11,103 nt of DNA. Origin: DBFJGL01 sp048394785 (lineage in GTDB: Bacteria > Bacillota > Clostridia > Christensenellales > CAG-917). The DNA is taken from positions 1 to 11,103 of the forward strand of contig DBFJGL010000018.1 in the NCBI GenBank assembly GCA_048394785.1, read 5' to 3'. Positions 1 through 6,341 of this stretch are shown here, one piece after another; positions within the stretch are counted from its first letter, which is position 1, and each line of letters opens with the position of its first letter. Below the pieces are notes generated by a model. That model worked only from the letters and a program-made list of their open reading frames with translations. It was not told where the DNA came from and did no database searches. A program made the position numbers and the translations under genes.

Positions 1-780
1 TTCGATTGGCTTTTCGACGTCCCCGTCGCACACCGCGGTCTGCACGACGAAAAATATCCCGAAAACAGTATGCCCGCCTTTTTAGCTGCAATCGAAAAGG
101 GTCTCAACATCGAAATCGACGTACACGTTCTTACCGACGGAGAAGTTGTTGTTTTCCACGACGATAACCTTAAACGCGTCTGCGGCGTGGACAAAAAAGT
201 AAAGGACTGCGATTTGAAAGAAATCCGCACAATGCGCCTTGCAGGCACGGAATACGGCATTCCCACCCTCGACGAGTTTTTACGGCTCGTGGACGGAAAG
301 GTAGGCATATTGTGCGAGATAAAGGGAATAAATCCGCGCGATAAATCCATTGTCGCCGCCACTCTCGAAAAACTTAAAAACTACAAGGGCAACATCGCCC
401 TGCAATCGTTCAATTTCGGCGCGGTCAAGTACGCAAAAGCCAACAGCAATCTCCCCTGCGGTCAGCTGCTCACTTGGAGAGGTCCGAAAGGCAACGACCG
501 CTCCCATCTGTCCGATTTTATGGGCAAACTGTGGATTGCAAAGGCGTCAAAACCCGATTTTATCGCGTACGACGTCCGCGCTATGGCAAAGAATTTCCCC
601 GAAAACAAGTATGTTGCGCGCGCCAGAAAGACTTATCCTTTCCTTATGTGGACGGTGAATGACGAGGAAAAGTTGGAAATCGCGCTGAACAATGCGGATA
701 ACGTCATCTTCGAGAAGCTGAACTCCGACTTTGTTTGCTCCGAGTTTGCCAAGTACAAAAAGAATATCTCGAAAGACTGA
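1..780 (+). CDS. Glycerophosphodiester phosphodiesterase (GDPD family), 5'-truncated by window edge
   Basis: Hydrolyses glycerophosphodiesters (deacylated phospholipids) to glycerol-3-phosphate and an alcohol; this type is usually cytoplasmic. The frame is open from base 1, so 259 residues are visible and the true start lies upstream; the first in-frame ATG (base 70) falls after the catalytic His and cannot be the start. GDPD TIM-barrel motifs are in order: the AHRG motif with catalytic His at visible residue 11, PENS at about 20-23, the metal-binding ExD pair in IEIDVH at about 37-42, FHDD at about 55 with the second catalytic His, CEIKG at about 105, QSFNFG at about 135, and the C-terminal WTVND at about 218. 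No signal peptide or membrane segment is seen in the visible part. It ends with TGA and is followed by a hairpin terminator. It is convergent with thiI. The family call is firm; the substrate is not known. Confidence 0.93.
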   Translation, partial: FDWLFDVPVAHRGLHDEKYPENSMPAFLAAIEKGLNIEIDVHVLTDGEVVVFHDDNLKRVCGVDKKVKDCDLKEIRTMRLAGTEYGIPTLDEFLRLVDGKVGILCEIKGINPRDKSIVAATLEKLKNYKGNIALQSFNFGAVKYAKANSNLPCGQLLTWRGPKGNDRSHLSDFMGKLWIAKASKPDFIAYDVRAMAKNFPENKYVARARKTYPFLMWTVNDEEKLEIALNNADNVIFEKLNSDFVCSEFAKYKKNISKD

Positions 781-836
781 GTTTTACCCATATAACAAGT
801 ATAGCAACCTATAAATTCGTCTTAAAGACTTTTTCA

Positions 837-866
837 AAAACAACCCGTCTGCCGACGGGTTGTTTT
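837..866. terminator. Bidirectional intrinsic terminator between convergent genes
   Basis: A perfect 13-bp inverted repeat (arms 837-849 and 854-866) with a 4-base TGCC loop. The stem has a GC-rich core (CCCGTC/GACGGG), and the outer part of each arm is an A tract on the left and a T tract on the right. Read from either strand it is therefore a GC hairpin running into a U tract. It lies 57 bases past the GDPD stop and 41 bases past the thiI stop, so it probably ends both transcripts. Confidence 0.9.
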
Positions 867-906
867 GACAATATTGCAAAATTTCAAATATATTCTCTGC
901 GAATAA

Positions 907-2085
907 CTATAATATTTCCGCGTTATCCAACGCAAACTTTACAAGTTCTTCCTCGTTCATTACGCTCTCCGCTCGGCGCACCGTTTCGAGTTTCGGGTGT
1001 ATGGACGGATTTTTGGGTAAAAATACCGTGCAGCAATCCTCGTAAGGTAAAATGGACGTTTCGTAAGTGCCGATACGCTTGGCAATGTCCATTATTTCCT
1101 CTTTGTCAAAAGCTATCAAAGGTCTGAAAACAGGCTTTTTAGCAGTGTCTTCGGTGCTTGTCATACTCTCCACCGTCTGCGACGCTACCTGCCCGAGGCT
1201 CTCCCCCGTAATTATCGCGCCGCAACCGTTCTCCTCGGCTATTGCGGACGCTATGCGCATCATATACCGCCGCATTATCGTTATCATAAACTCCGCGGGA
1301 CAAAGTCTGTGTATGTCCATCTGAATTTCCGTAAACGGAATGACGTAAAGTTTCATGGGAGTGGCGTATTTCTCGACCAAATCGCGCAATTCCACCACCT
1401 TTTCCTTGGCTTTTTCCGACGTGTAAGGCGGCGAGCAGAAATGCACCGCAATGAGCTTCATACCGCGCTTCGCCATCATATAAGCCGCCACGGGAGAGTC
1501 TATTCCGCCTGAAAGCAAAAGCAACCCTTTGCCCGAGCAGCCCACAGGCAAACCGCCTGCGCCCCTTATGCTGTCGCGATATACGAAACATTTTCCGTTT
1601 TCTCGAATATCGACCTTGAATTCATAGTCGAATTCGGTAAGATTTACTTTGAACGAGGTGTTTTCAAGCACCACTCCGCCAAGTTCCGCAGCAATTTCAG
1701 CGGAAGTCATCGGAATGCGCTTATCCGCTCTCTTTACCGTAACTCTGAATGTAGGTTTTTTAACGACGTTGTCTTCTTCCGTTGCAATCGCAAGGCGTTT
1801 CAGACACTCCTTTGCTTCGTCAAACCCCTGTTCGTACCGCGTATCCGCCTTTTGGGCAACCGACAGCGAGTGTATTCCGAATACCTTTGTCAGTCTGTCC
1901 AACAGTTCTCCTTCGTCTGTTTCGTCGAAATTCTCCACAAAATACCGAGATTGCGAACGCGTAAAGTCGCATTTTATACCGCAAAGCGCGCTTTTTATGT
2001 TTTTAATTAACAGACTCTCGAAATAATCTCTGTTCTTGCCTTTCAGAAAAATTTCTCCGTATCTGATTATGATAACCTTGTTCAT
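907..2085 (-). CDS. thiI: tRNA 4-thiouridine synthase / sulfurtransferase ThiI (short form, no rhodanese domain)
   Basis: ThiI adenylates U8 of tRNA and transfers sulfur to make 4-thiouridine; in many bacteria it also supplies sulfur for the thiazole of thiamine. The 392 residues show a ferredoxin-like N-terminus (IIIRYGEIFLKGKNR, 5-19), a THUMP domain to about residue 165, then the PP-loop ATPase domain with SGGIDSP at 192-198 and the family motif GESLGQVASQT at 294-304. The Cys pair in PYEDCCTVF (351-352) matches the position of the conserved Cys of Gram-positive ThiI. The protein stops soon after, so the rhodanese domain found at the end of the E. coli enzyme is missing. In Bacillus such short ThiI proteins take persulfide directly from a dedicated cysteine desulfurase, and a NifS-type gene lies 81 bases upstream on the same strand. 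The ATG start has an AAAGGAA ribosome site at 2091-2097. It is the last gene before the terminator. Confidence 0.96.
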   Translation of the reverse strand: MNKVIIIRYGEIFLKGKNRDYFESLLIKNIKSALCGIKCDFTRSQSRYFVENFDETDEGELLDRLTKVFGIHSLSVAQKADTRYEQGFDEAKECLKRLAIATEEDNVVKKPTFRVTVKRADKRIPMTSAEIAAELGGVVLENTSFKVNLTEFDYEFKVDIRENGKCFVYRDSIRGAGGLPVGCSGKGLLLLSGGIDSPVAAYMMAKRGMKLIAVHFCSPPYTSEKAKEKVVELRDLVEKYATPMKLYVIPFTEIQMDIHRLCPAEFMITIMRRYMMRIASAIAEENGCGAIITGESLGQVASQTVESMTSTEDTAKKPVFRPLIAFDKEEIMDIAKRIGTYETSILPYEDCCTVFLPKNPSIHPKLETVRRAESVMNEEELVKFALDNAEIL

Positions 2086-2103
2086 ATTTTTTCCTTTATG
2101 CGT

Positions 2104-2117
2104 ATTGACGATTGACG
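2104..2117. repeat. Tandem 7-base repeat (ATTGACG x2) in the nifS-thiI spacer
   Basis: Two exact head-to-tail copies of ATTGACG at 2104-2110 and 2111-2117, just upstream of the thiI ribosome binding site. The 81-base spacer is otherwise AT-rich, and I see no convincing promoter or terminator in it. The repeat may be chance or a small regulatory site; no known operator is recognised. Confidence 0.4.
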
Positions 2118-2166
2118 TTCCCGCCTTTATTTCTGCATTTCGCCGTATTTTTTATTGTATGTTAAA

Positions 2167-3315
2167 TTATTTGCGCGAATATGATTTCAGCGTTTCGTAC
2201 TCCGTCTTTACGGCGGAAACCACATACTCGACTTCGTTTATATCGTTAAACTCACTCACCGAAAAGCGAACCACGCCGTCGCGATGTTCGTCGTCAAGTC
2301 CCAACAGCTGTTTGAAGCGGCTCTCATGGTGCGACGAGCATGCCGAACCTATTCCCACGAGAATGCCGTGCTTCTCGAGGCTGTGCAACATAACTTCACC
2401 GCGCACTCGACTGCCGAACGCCACGGACAAAACGTGCGGAGCACAGTTGTTTTCGGGCGATATTATTTGTATATCGTCGATATATTCGCATAATTTTGCC
2501 TTCAAGTATTCTATATAACTGCGCTTTTTAGAATAGTTTGCGTCAAAATTCTCTTGTCCGAGCTCTACTGCGCGCCTGAATGCCATAATACCCGACGTGC
2601 TTTCCGTACCTGAACGGAAGCCCTTTTCCTGTCCTCCGCCGTAGATGAGCGGTTTCACGCCCGCGCCTTTTTTGACAAAAAGTCCGCCTATGCCCTTGTG
2701 CGCATGGATTTTATGTCCCGACACACTGTACATATCGACGTCCAAATCGCGCAAATTCACCTTGATATTGCAGAACGCCTGAACGCCGTCGCTGTGAAAA
2801 AGCGCGGAAGGAGAATATTTGCGCACTGCTTTTGCGAGTTTCTTTATATTGTTTACGGCTCCCGTTTCGTTTGAAACGTGCATTATCGACACAAGCGCGA
2901 CGTCCTTGTCCAACATATCTATAAACTCATCTTCTTTGATTGAGCCGTCTGCGTTTATCGGAGCAAACTCGACGTCGTACCCGCGGTTTTTCATTTCCTT
3001 TGCGCTTGAAATTATCGCGTCGTGCTCGCCCTCGGACACTATAATTCTGCCTTTTTTGTTTTTTACGGCGCAAAAAATCGCAGTATTGTCCGATTCAGTG
3101 CCCCCCGACGTGAAATAAAACTCGCCGTCGGGAGCATTCAGCGCGCGTTTAATAAATTCGCGCGCCCCTTTTACGTCGTTTGCCGTGTCCGACGCCTGCT
3201 TATACAGCGCGGAGGGGTTATAAAAATTTTCCACGCCGTATCTCGCGAATATTTCCGCGCATTCGGGATACATTGCCGTAGTGGCGGCATTGTCAAGATA
3301 TATCAGTTTTTCCAT
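2167..3315 (-). CDS. Cysteine desulfurase, NifS/IscS type (probable ThiI partner, NifZ-like)
   Basis: A PLP enzyme that takes sulfur from L-cysteine as a persulfide on its own Cys, releasing alanine. The 382 residues carry the aminotransferase class V signature set: YLDNAATT at 6-13, TSGGTESDN at 69-77, the PLP-stacking His98 in EGEH, NETG at 149-152, HSDGVQ at 174-179 (Asp176 and Gln179 contact PLP), the Schiff-base Lys202 in SGHK, GGGQEKGFRSGTE at 226-238, and catalytic Cys326 in GIGSACSSH. The SACSS loop places it in group I (NifS/IscS) rather than SufS. No scaffold gene such as iscU or nifU is near; thiI follows directly, so a dedicated role in tRNA thiolation, like Bacillus NifZ, is the best inference. 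The start ATG lies inside the end of the preceding gene (13-base overlap), and no Shine-Dalgarno sequence is visible, suggesting translational coupling. A general Fe-S cluster role cannot be excluded. Confidence 0.94.
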   Translation of the reverse strand: MEKLIYLDNAATTAMYPECAEIFARYGVENFYNPSALYKQASDTANDVKGAREFIKRALNAPDGEFYFTSGGTESDNTAIFCAVKNKKGRIIVSEGEHDAIISSAKEMKNRGYDVEFAPINADGSIKEDEFIDMLDKDVALVSIMHVSNETGAVNNIKKLAKAVRKYSPSALFHSDGVQAFCNIKVNLRDLDVDMYSVSGHKIHAHKGIGGLFVKKGAGVKPLIYGGGQEKGFRSGTESTSGIMAFRRAVELGQENFDANYSKKRSYIEYLKAKLCEYIDDIQIISPENNCAPHVLSVAFGSRVRGEVMLHSLEKHGILVGIGSACSSHHESRFKQLLGLDDEHRDGVVRFSVSEFNDINEVEYVVSAVKTEYETLKSYSRK

Positions 3316-4043
3316 ATTTCATCTGTCTGCGCCGACAATGCGACGCCCTTCTTCTGTTTTTCGCTCAGCCTTTCGTCAAGCAAAGCAATCATATATTCGT
3401 CCGGCGTCAGCAACAGTCTGACCTCGCCGCCGCAGCTTGCGAGAGCGTCTTTGCAGCCTGACTGCGAGAACCCGTTGCATTTCTCTATGCGGTTGCCGTT
3501 ATTATCGTCCGATTGTGTGTTGTCGGCAGACGGCTTTCTTTCAGCAGACCGTCCGCCAAAGGATTGATTGTCCTCGGCAGTCTTTACGTTTTCAACCTGC
3601 CGTTTGTTTAGATTTTTTGATTGAAACGCCACGTTGTTTCTTGCCGCCGTCAAATAATATACGCCCTCTGCGTGCGCCGACGAACAAAACAGACTGTCGC
3701 ACTCCTCGTCGAATACGTCGCAAAACAGCCCGAACTCTATTATATCGTCAATCAAAACCTCGCAAACGCGCGTGCGGCGGTTTATTCTGTCACGGCGGCA
3801 GATTACTAGCCGCGAGTCGTTGTAATCGTATTCGAACTGCATCGGCGATTTGTTGTAAAGCTGCGTGAGGAGGCTGCCCGCCGCAAACAAAACTACCAGT
3901 CCGAATAGAAAATACGCGCTGACAAATGCCGCAAGCAGTATAAAACCGAAAGAAATCAGTTTCAGCGCGCCGCCGACAATCAGGCACACTCTGCCGTATT
4001 TAGGTTCTTCTATGTCTACCGTCTGATTGTAAAACCCCGTCAT
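3303..4043 (-). CDS. Uncharacterised membrane protein, two N-terminal helices and a PH-like/DUF domain split by a low-complexity insert
   Basis: No function can be assigned. Of 246 residues, about 18-60 are one long hydrophobic stretch, long enough for two membrane helices with a tight turn. Residues 69-105 (from QFEYDYND to IIEFGLF) look like the beta strands of a small PH-like domain; from memory this layout recalls Clostridia proteins annotated DUF6106, but I could not search for it. The strand-like YYLTA at 129-133 and the segment EVRLLLTPDEYMIALLDERL (207-226) appear to be separated by roughly 70 hydrophilic, Asn/Ser/Lys/Asp-rich residues (134-204) that look disordered. The ATG has a strong AAGGAG site at 4051-4056 with 7-base spacing, so this is a translated gene. 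It lies 82 bases after mutS2 and its last 13 bases overlap nifS, so it is very likely co-transcribed and coupled to nifS. Sure that it is a gene; low certainty on the domain name. Confidence 0.8.
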   Translation of the reverse strand: MTGFYNQTVDIEEPKYGRVCLIVGGALKLISFGFILLAAFVSAYFLFGLVVLFAAGSLLTQLYNKSPMQFEYDYNDSRLVICRRDRINRRTRVCEVLIDDIIEFGLFCDVFDEECDSLFCSSAHAEGVYYLTAARNNVAFQSKNLNKRQVENVKTAEDNQSFGGRSAERKPSADNTQSDDNNGNRIEKCNGFSQSGCKDALASCGGEVRLLLTPDEYMIALLDERLSEKQKKGVALSAQTDEIWKN

Positions 4044-4125
4044 TGACGCGCTCCTTTTATTGTATTCGGCAAAACGCCGACTCCGTTTTGCAGCTGTTTT
4101 TACGGAATTCTTATATTTCTCCGTT

Positions 4126-6177
4126 TTATTTTTTGACTTTATAGTAGTCGCCCGCTTTTACCTTTACCGAAAGCGCACCGAAACGGACTTCCGCTTCGCC
4201 TCTCGGCGATATTTTGGCAAGAGTTCCGCGCTTCGCAAGCGATTTTACCCACACGAAATCGCCGATTTTAAGCGGTGAATTGTCGGGCGTGTCCACAGCG
4301 ACGTTTTCTCTGTCGTATTCTACAGACATATTTTCAAGTTTCTTTTTGAGCTTGCGCGCGGTGAATAAATCGCTCTCCGAAATCTCGTTTTTGTCGAGAA
4401 TCGCGCGAATTTCTTCAATGATTTCTTCCGCCTCCTCGACGGATTGTTCGATAAGTTTTTTGGTTTCTTTTCTTATGCTCTCGTCAAGTTTTTCTCGCTT
4501 TTCGGCAACGAGTTTGCGCTCTTTGCGCGCGTCGTCGAGTTCTTTTGCCGCAAGCTGTCTGTCTTCCGTAGCCTCGCCGGCAAGCAACTCTGCGCGTCTG
4601 CGCGTTTCTTCCGCGGCGTGCAGTACGTTGTTGAACTGCGCTTTCTCCGCAGAAATTCTGCCGCGTGCCGCGTCGATAATGTTTTGTTTAAGTCCGAGCC
4701 GTTTTGCAATGTCCAAAGCGTTGGAACTGCCTATCGCACCCATAACGAGTTTGAACGTCGGCGAAAACGTCACTCCGTCAAACTCCATAGACGCTGTCGC
4801 CACTCCTTTTGCGGTGAGCGCAAATTCCTTTAAGTCGTTGAAATGGGAAGTAATGAGCGATTTGGTATGCGCCGCAAGCACGAATTCGGACACCGCAACC
4901 GCAAGCGCGGCTCCCTCGGCAGGGTCCGTTCCGGCGCCAAGTTCGTCGAAAAGCACAAGCGACGACGGCGTAATTACGTCGAGAATGCCGATTATATTCT
5001 TTATATGCGCCGAAAACGTCGACAAACTCTGCTCTATGCTCTGCTCGTCGCCTATATCGCTGTAAACGCCGTCGAAAACGGATAGATCGGCTGATTTCGC
5101 AGGTATGAAAAATCCGCTCATAGCCATAAGCGAAAACAGCCCCGCAAGTTTAAGCGTTACCGTTTTACCGCCCGTATTGGGACCTGTAATCAACAGCATT
5201 TTATCGTTCTCCGACAGCCTCAGCGTGACGGGCACGACCTTTTTGGCGGCTATCAACGGGTGCCTGCCCGAGCGGATATCTATTATCCCTTTATCGTTGA
5301 TATCAGGACGCACCGCCTTCATCGAACGCGCAAGCTGAGCCTTGGCAAACACGACGTCAAGCTCCGTAATGGCGTCGTAACTTGCGGATATACTGTCGCT
5401 CAGCCCTCGAATACTCATAGAAAATCCGCGCAAAATACGCTCGATTTCCTTAATTTCGTTGATTTTTTCTACTTTAAGCTCGTTATTCAGCTCCACTACC
5501 TGCATAGGCTCGATAAACAGCGTCGAACCGGAAGCCGATTGGTCGTGAACAAGTCCGCTTATTGCGCCTTTGCAGTCGCTTTTGACGGGTATGACGTATC
5601 TGTCGCCTCGCACGGTCACGATATTGTCCTGCAATATTTTGGAGTACGCCGGCGCGGTAATGAAGTTTTGCAGCTTGCTTCTTACGTTTTCGTTAAGTTT
5701 GCGTATGCGACGTCTGATTGCCGCAAGTTCGCCGGTGGCGTTGTCCGCAACTTCGCTGTCGGAGATAAACGCGTCGAAAATGCGTTTTTCAAGTTCCTCA
5801 TCGCAGTAAAGCACATACGCTTTTGCGGATAAAATCGGAATATCGTTCACAGCGGACAGCGCGCGTTTCACTCTGCGCGACACGCGCAATATGCGTCCTA
5901 CTTTTAGGATTTCGGGAATGGACAGCGACGCGCCTTTGCCCGCCTTTTTGAGAATGTCGCCTATGTCGTCCACCGCAAAGGACGGGTTGACGGAATATTC
6001 GAACAACACTCTGTCCGCTTCCGCCGTTTCGTCGAGCAATTCAGCCGCCGCACTCATTTCGCATACGGGAATAATGCCGCCGAGTTTTCGGCGGCTGTTC
6101 TCGGATTGGGCAAATTCTGCCGCCATCGCGAGAATTTTGGGATACTCCAGAGTGGATAAACTCTTTGCGTCGAACAT
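4126..6177 (-). CDS. mutS2: MutS2 family ATPase lacking the C-terminal Smr domain
   Basis: MutS2 is a dimeric ABC-type ATPase that suppresses recombination in some bacteria and in Bacillus splits collided ribosomes. I place the start at the ATG at 6177 (683 residues) because it has an AAGGAG site at 6188-6193 and begins at the family's normal N-terminus (MFDAKSLSTLEYPKIL). A longer reading from a TTG at 6225 adds 16 residues with no good ribosome site. In order: core/lever region, clamp with GDRYVIPVK (191-199), Walker A GPNTGGKT (332-339), Walker B region LVLFDELGAGTDP (407-419), and a charged coiled coil at about 514-619. A KOW-like beta domain (635-683, GDFVWVKSLAKRGTLAKI) is followed at once by TAA. 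The Smr nuclease domain that normally follows is missing: Bacillus MutS2 is about 785 residues. Only 82 bases separate the stop from the next gene, so there is no room for a frameshifted Smr remnant. Confidence 0.95.
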   Translation of the reverse strand: MFDAKSLSTLEYPKILAMAAEFAQSENSRRKLGGIIPVCEMSAAAELLDETAEADRVLFEYSVNPSFAVDDIGDILKKAGKGASLSIPEILKVGRILRVSRRVKRALSAVNDIPILSAKAYVLYCDEELEKRIFDAFISDSEVADNATGELAAIRRRIRKLNENVRSKLQNFITAPAYSKILQDNIVTVRGDRYVIPVKSDCKGAISGLVHDQSASGSTLFIEPMQVVELNNELKVEKINEIKEIERILRGFSMSIRGLSDSISASYDAITELDVVFAKAQLARSMKAVRPDINDKGIIDIRSGRHPLIAAKKVVPVTLRLSENDKMLLITGPNTGGKTVTLKLAGLFSLMAMSGFFIPAKSADLSVFDGVYSDIGDEQSIEQSLSTFSAHIKNIIGILDVITPSSLVLFDELGAGTDPAEGAALAVAVSEFVLAAHTKSLITSHFNDLKEFALTAKGVATASMEFDGVTFSPTFKLVMGAIGSSNALDIAKRLGLKQNIIDAARGRISAEKAQFNNVLHAAEETRRRAELLAGEATEDRQLAAKELDDARKERKLVAEKREKLDESIRKETKKLIEQSVEEAEEIIEEIRAILDKNEISESDLFTARKLKKKLENMSVEYDRENVAVDTPDNSPLKIGDFVWVKSLAKRGTLAKISPRGEAEVRFGALSVKVKAGDYYKVKK

Positions 6178-6187
6178 CGTAACCGTT

Positions 6188-6193
6188 CTCCTT
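6188..6193 (-). promoter_or_regulatory. Ribosome binding site deciding the mutS2 start
   Basis: AAGGAG on the minus strand, 10 bases before the ATG at 6177. It lies inside the longer TTG-initiated reading and so argues for the shorter protein. Confidence 0.8.
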
Positions 6194-6218
6194 GTCCCGT
6201 TTACGGTTTGAGTTATTG

Positions 6219-6240
6219 TGTGCAACAGGCCGTTTGCACA
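6219..6240. other. Inverted repeat in the mutS2 leader
   Basis: A perfect 7-bp dyad, TGTGCAA at 6219-6225 and TTGCACA at 6234-6240, with an 8-base spacer. It lies between the candidate mutS2 promoter and the ribosome site, so it could form an mRNA stem-loop or be a protein operator. No T tract follows, so it is not an intrinsic terminator. The function is unknown. Confidence 0.5.
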
Positions 6241-6279
6241 TACTGCATAATCTGCCTGTCCTATCTTTTCCGCTCCCGT

Positions 6280-6293
6280 CGCGTATAAACGCG
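6280..6293. other. Short hairpin in the mutS2 leader
   Basis: CGCGT/ACGCG arms (6280-6284 and 6289-6293) around a 4-base loop. Five base pairs only, but GC-rich. It is just downstream of the candidate -10 element at 6311-6316. Confidence 0.4.
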
Positions 6294-6310
6294 CATTTCA
6301 GGTGCGGAAA

Positions 6311-6341
6311 ATTATATCGTCTGAGCCGAAAGCTTCGGCAA
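6311..6341 (-). promoter_or_regulatory. Candidate sigma-A-type promoter for mutS2 and downstream genes
   Basis: A consensus -10 TATAAT on the minus strand at 6311-6316, with a partial -35 TTGCCG at 6336-6341 (4 of 6 matches) and a long 19-base spacer. A 6-bp hairpin (GCCGAA/TTCGGC, 6325-6339) falls across the -35/spacer region, directly after the pheT stop. If used, transcription would start near 6304 and give a leader of about 125 bases. The -10 is good, but the spacing makes this a weak call. Confidence 0.4.

Noticed and set aside
2036..2518. Plus-strand open frame spanning the nifS-thiI spacer
   Set aside because: It starts inside thiI and ends inside nifS on the opposite strand, shows no domain, and its ends are explained by the two real genes.
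4081..4127. Direct repeat CTCCGTTTT (4081-4089 and 4119-4127) between mutS2 and the membrane protein gene
   Set aside because: Nine bases, one copy reaching into the mutS2 stop codon, in T-rich sequence; chance is the simplest explanation.
4214..5065. Long plus-strand open frame of 283 codons opposite mutS2
   Set aside because: It is Ser-rich with no recognisable domain and lies wholly inside the strongly supported mutS2 gene on the other strand; it is a codon-bias shadow. The same holds for frames at 7348-7941 and 8209-8520 opposite pheT.
6041..6241. Minus-strand 66-codon frame starting with ATG in the mutS2 leader
   Set aside because: It has no ribosome site and runs mostly inside mutS2 in another frame; its protein looks random and very basic.
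6325..6339. Hairpin right after pheT as a terminator
   Set aside because: Only 6 base pairs and no U tract after it on the minus strand; transcription probably reads through.
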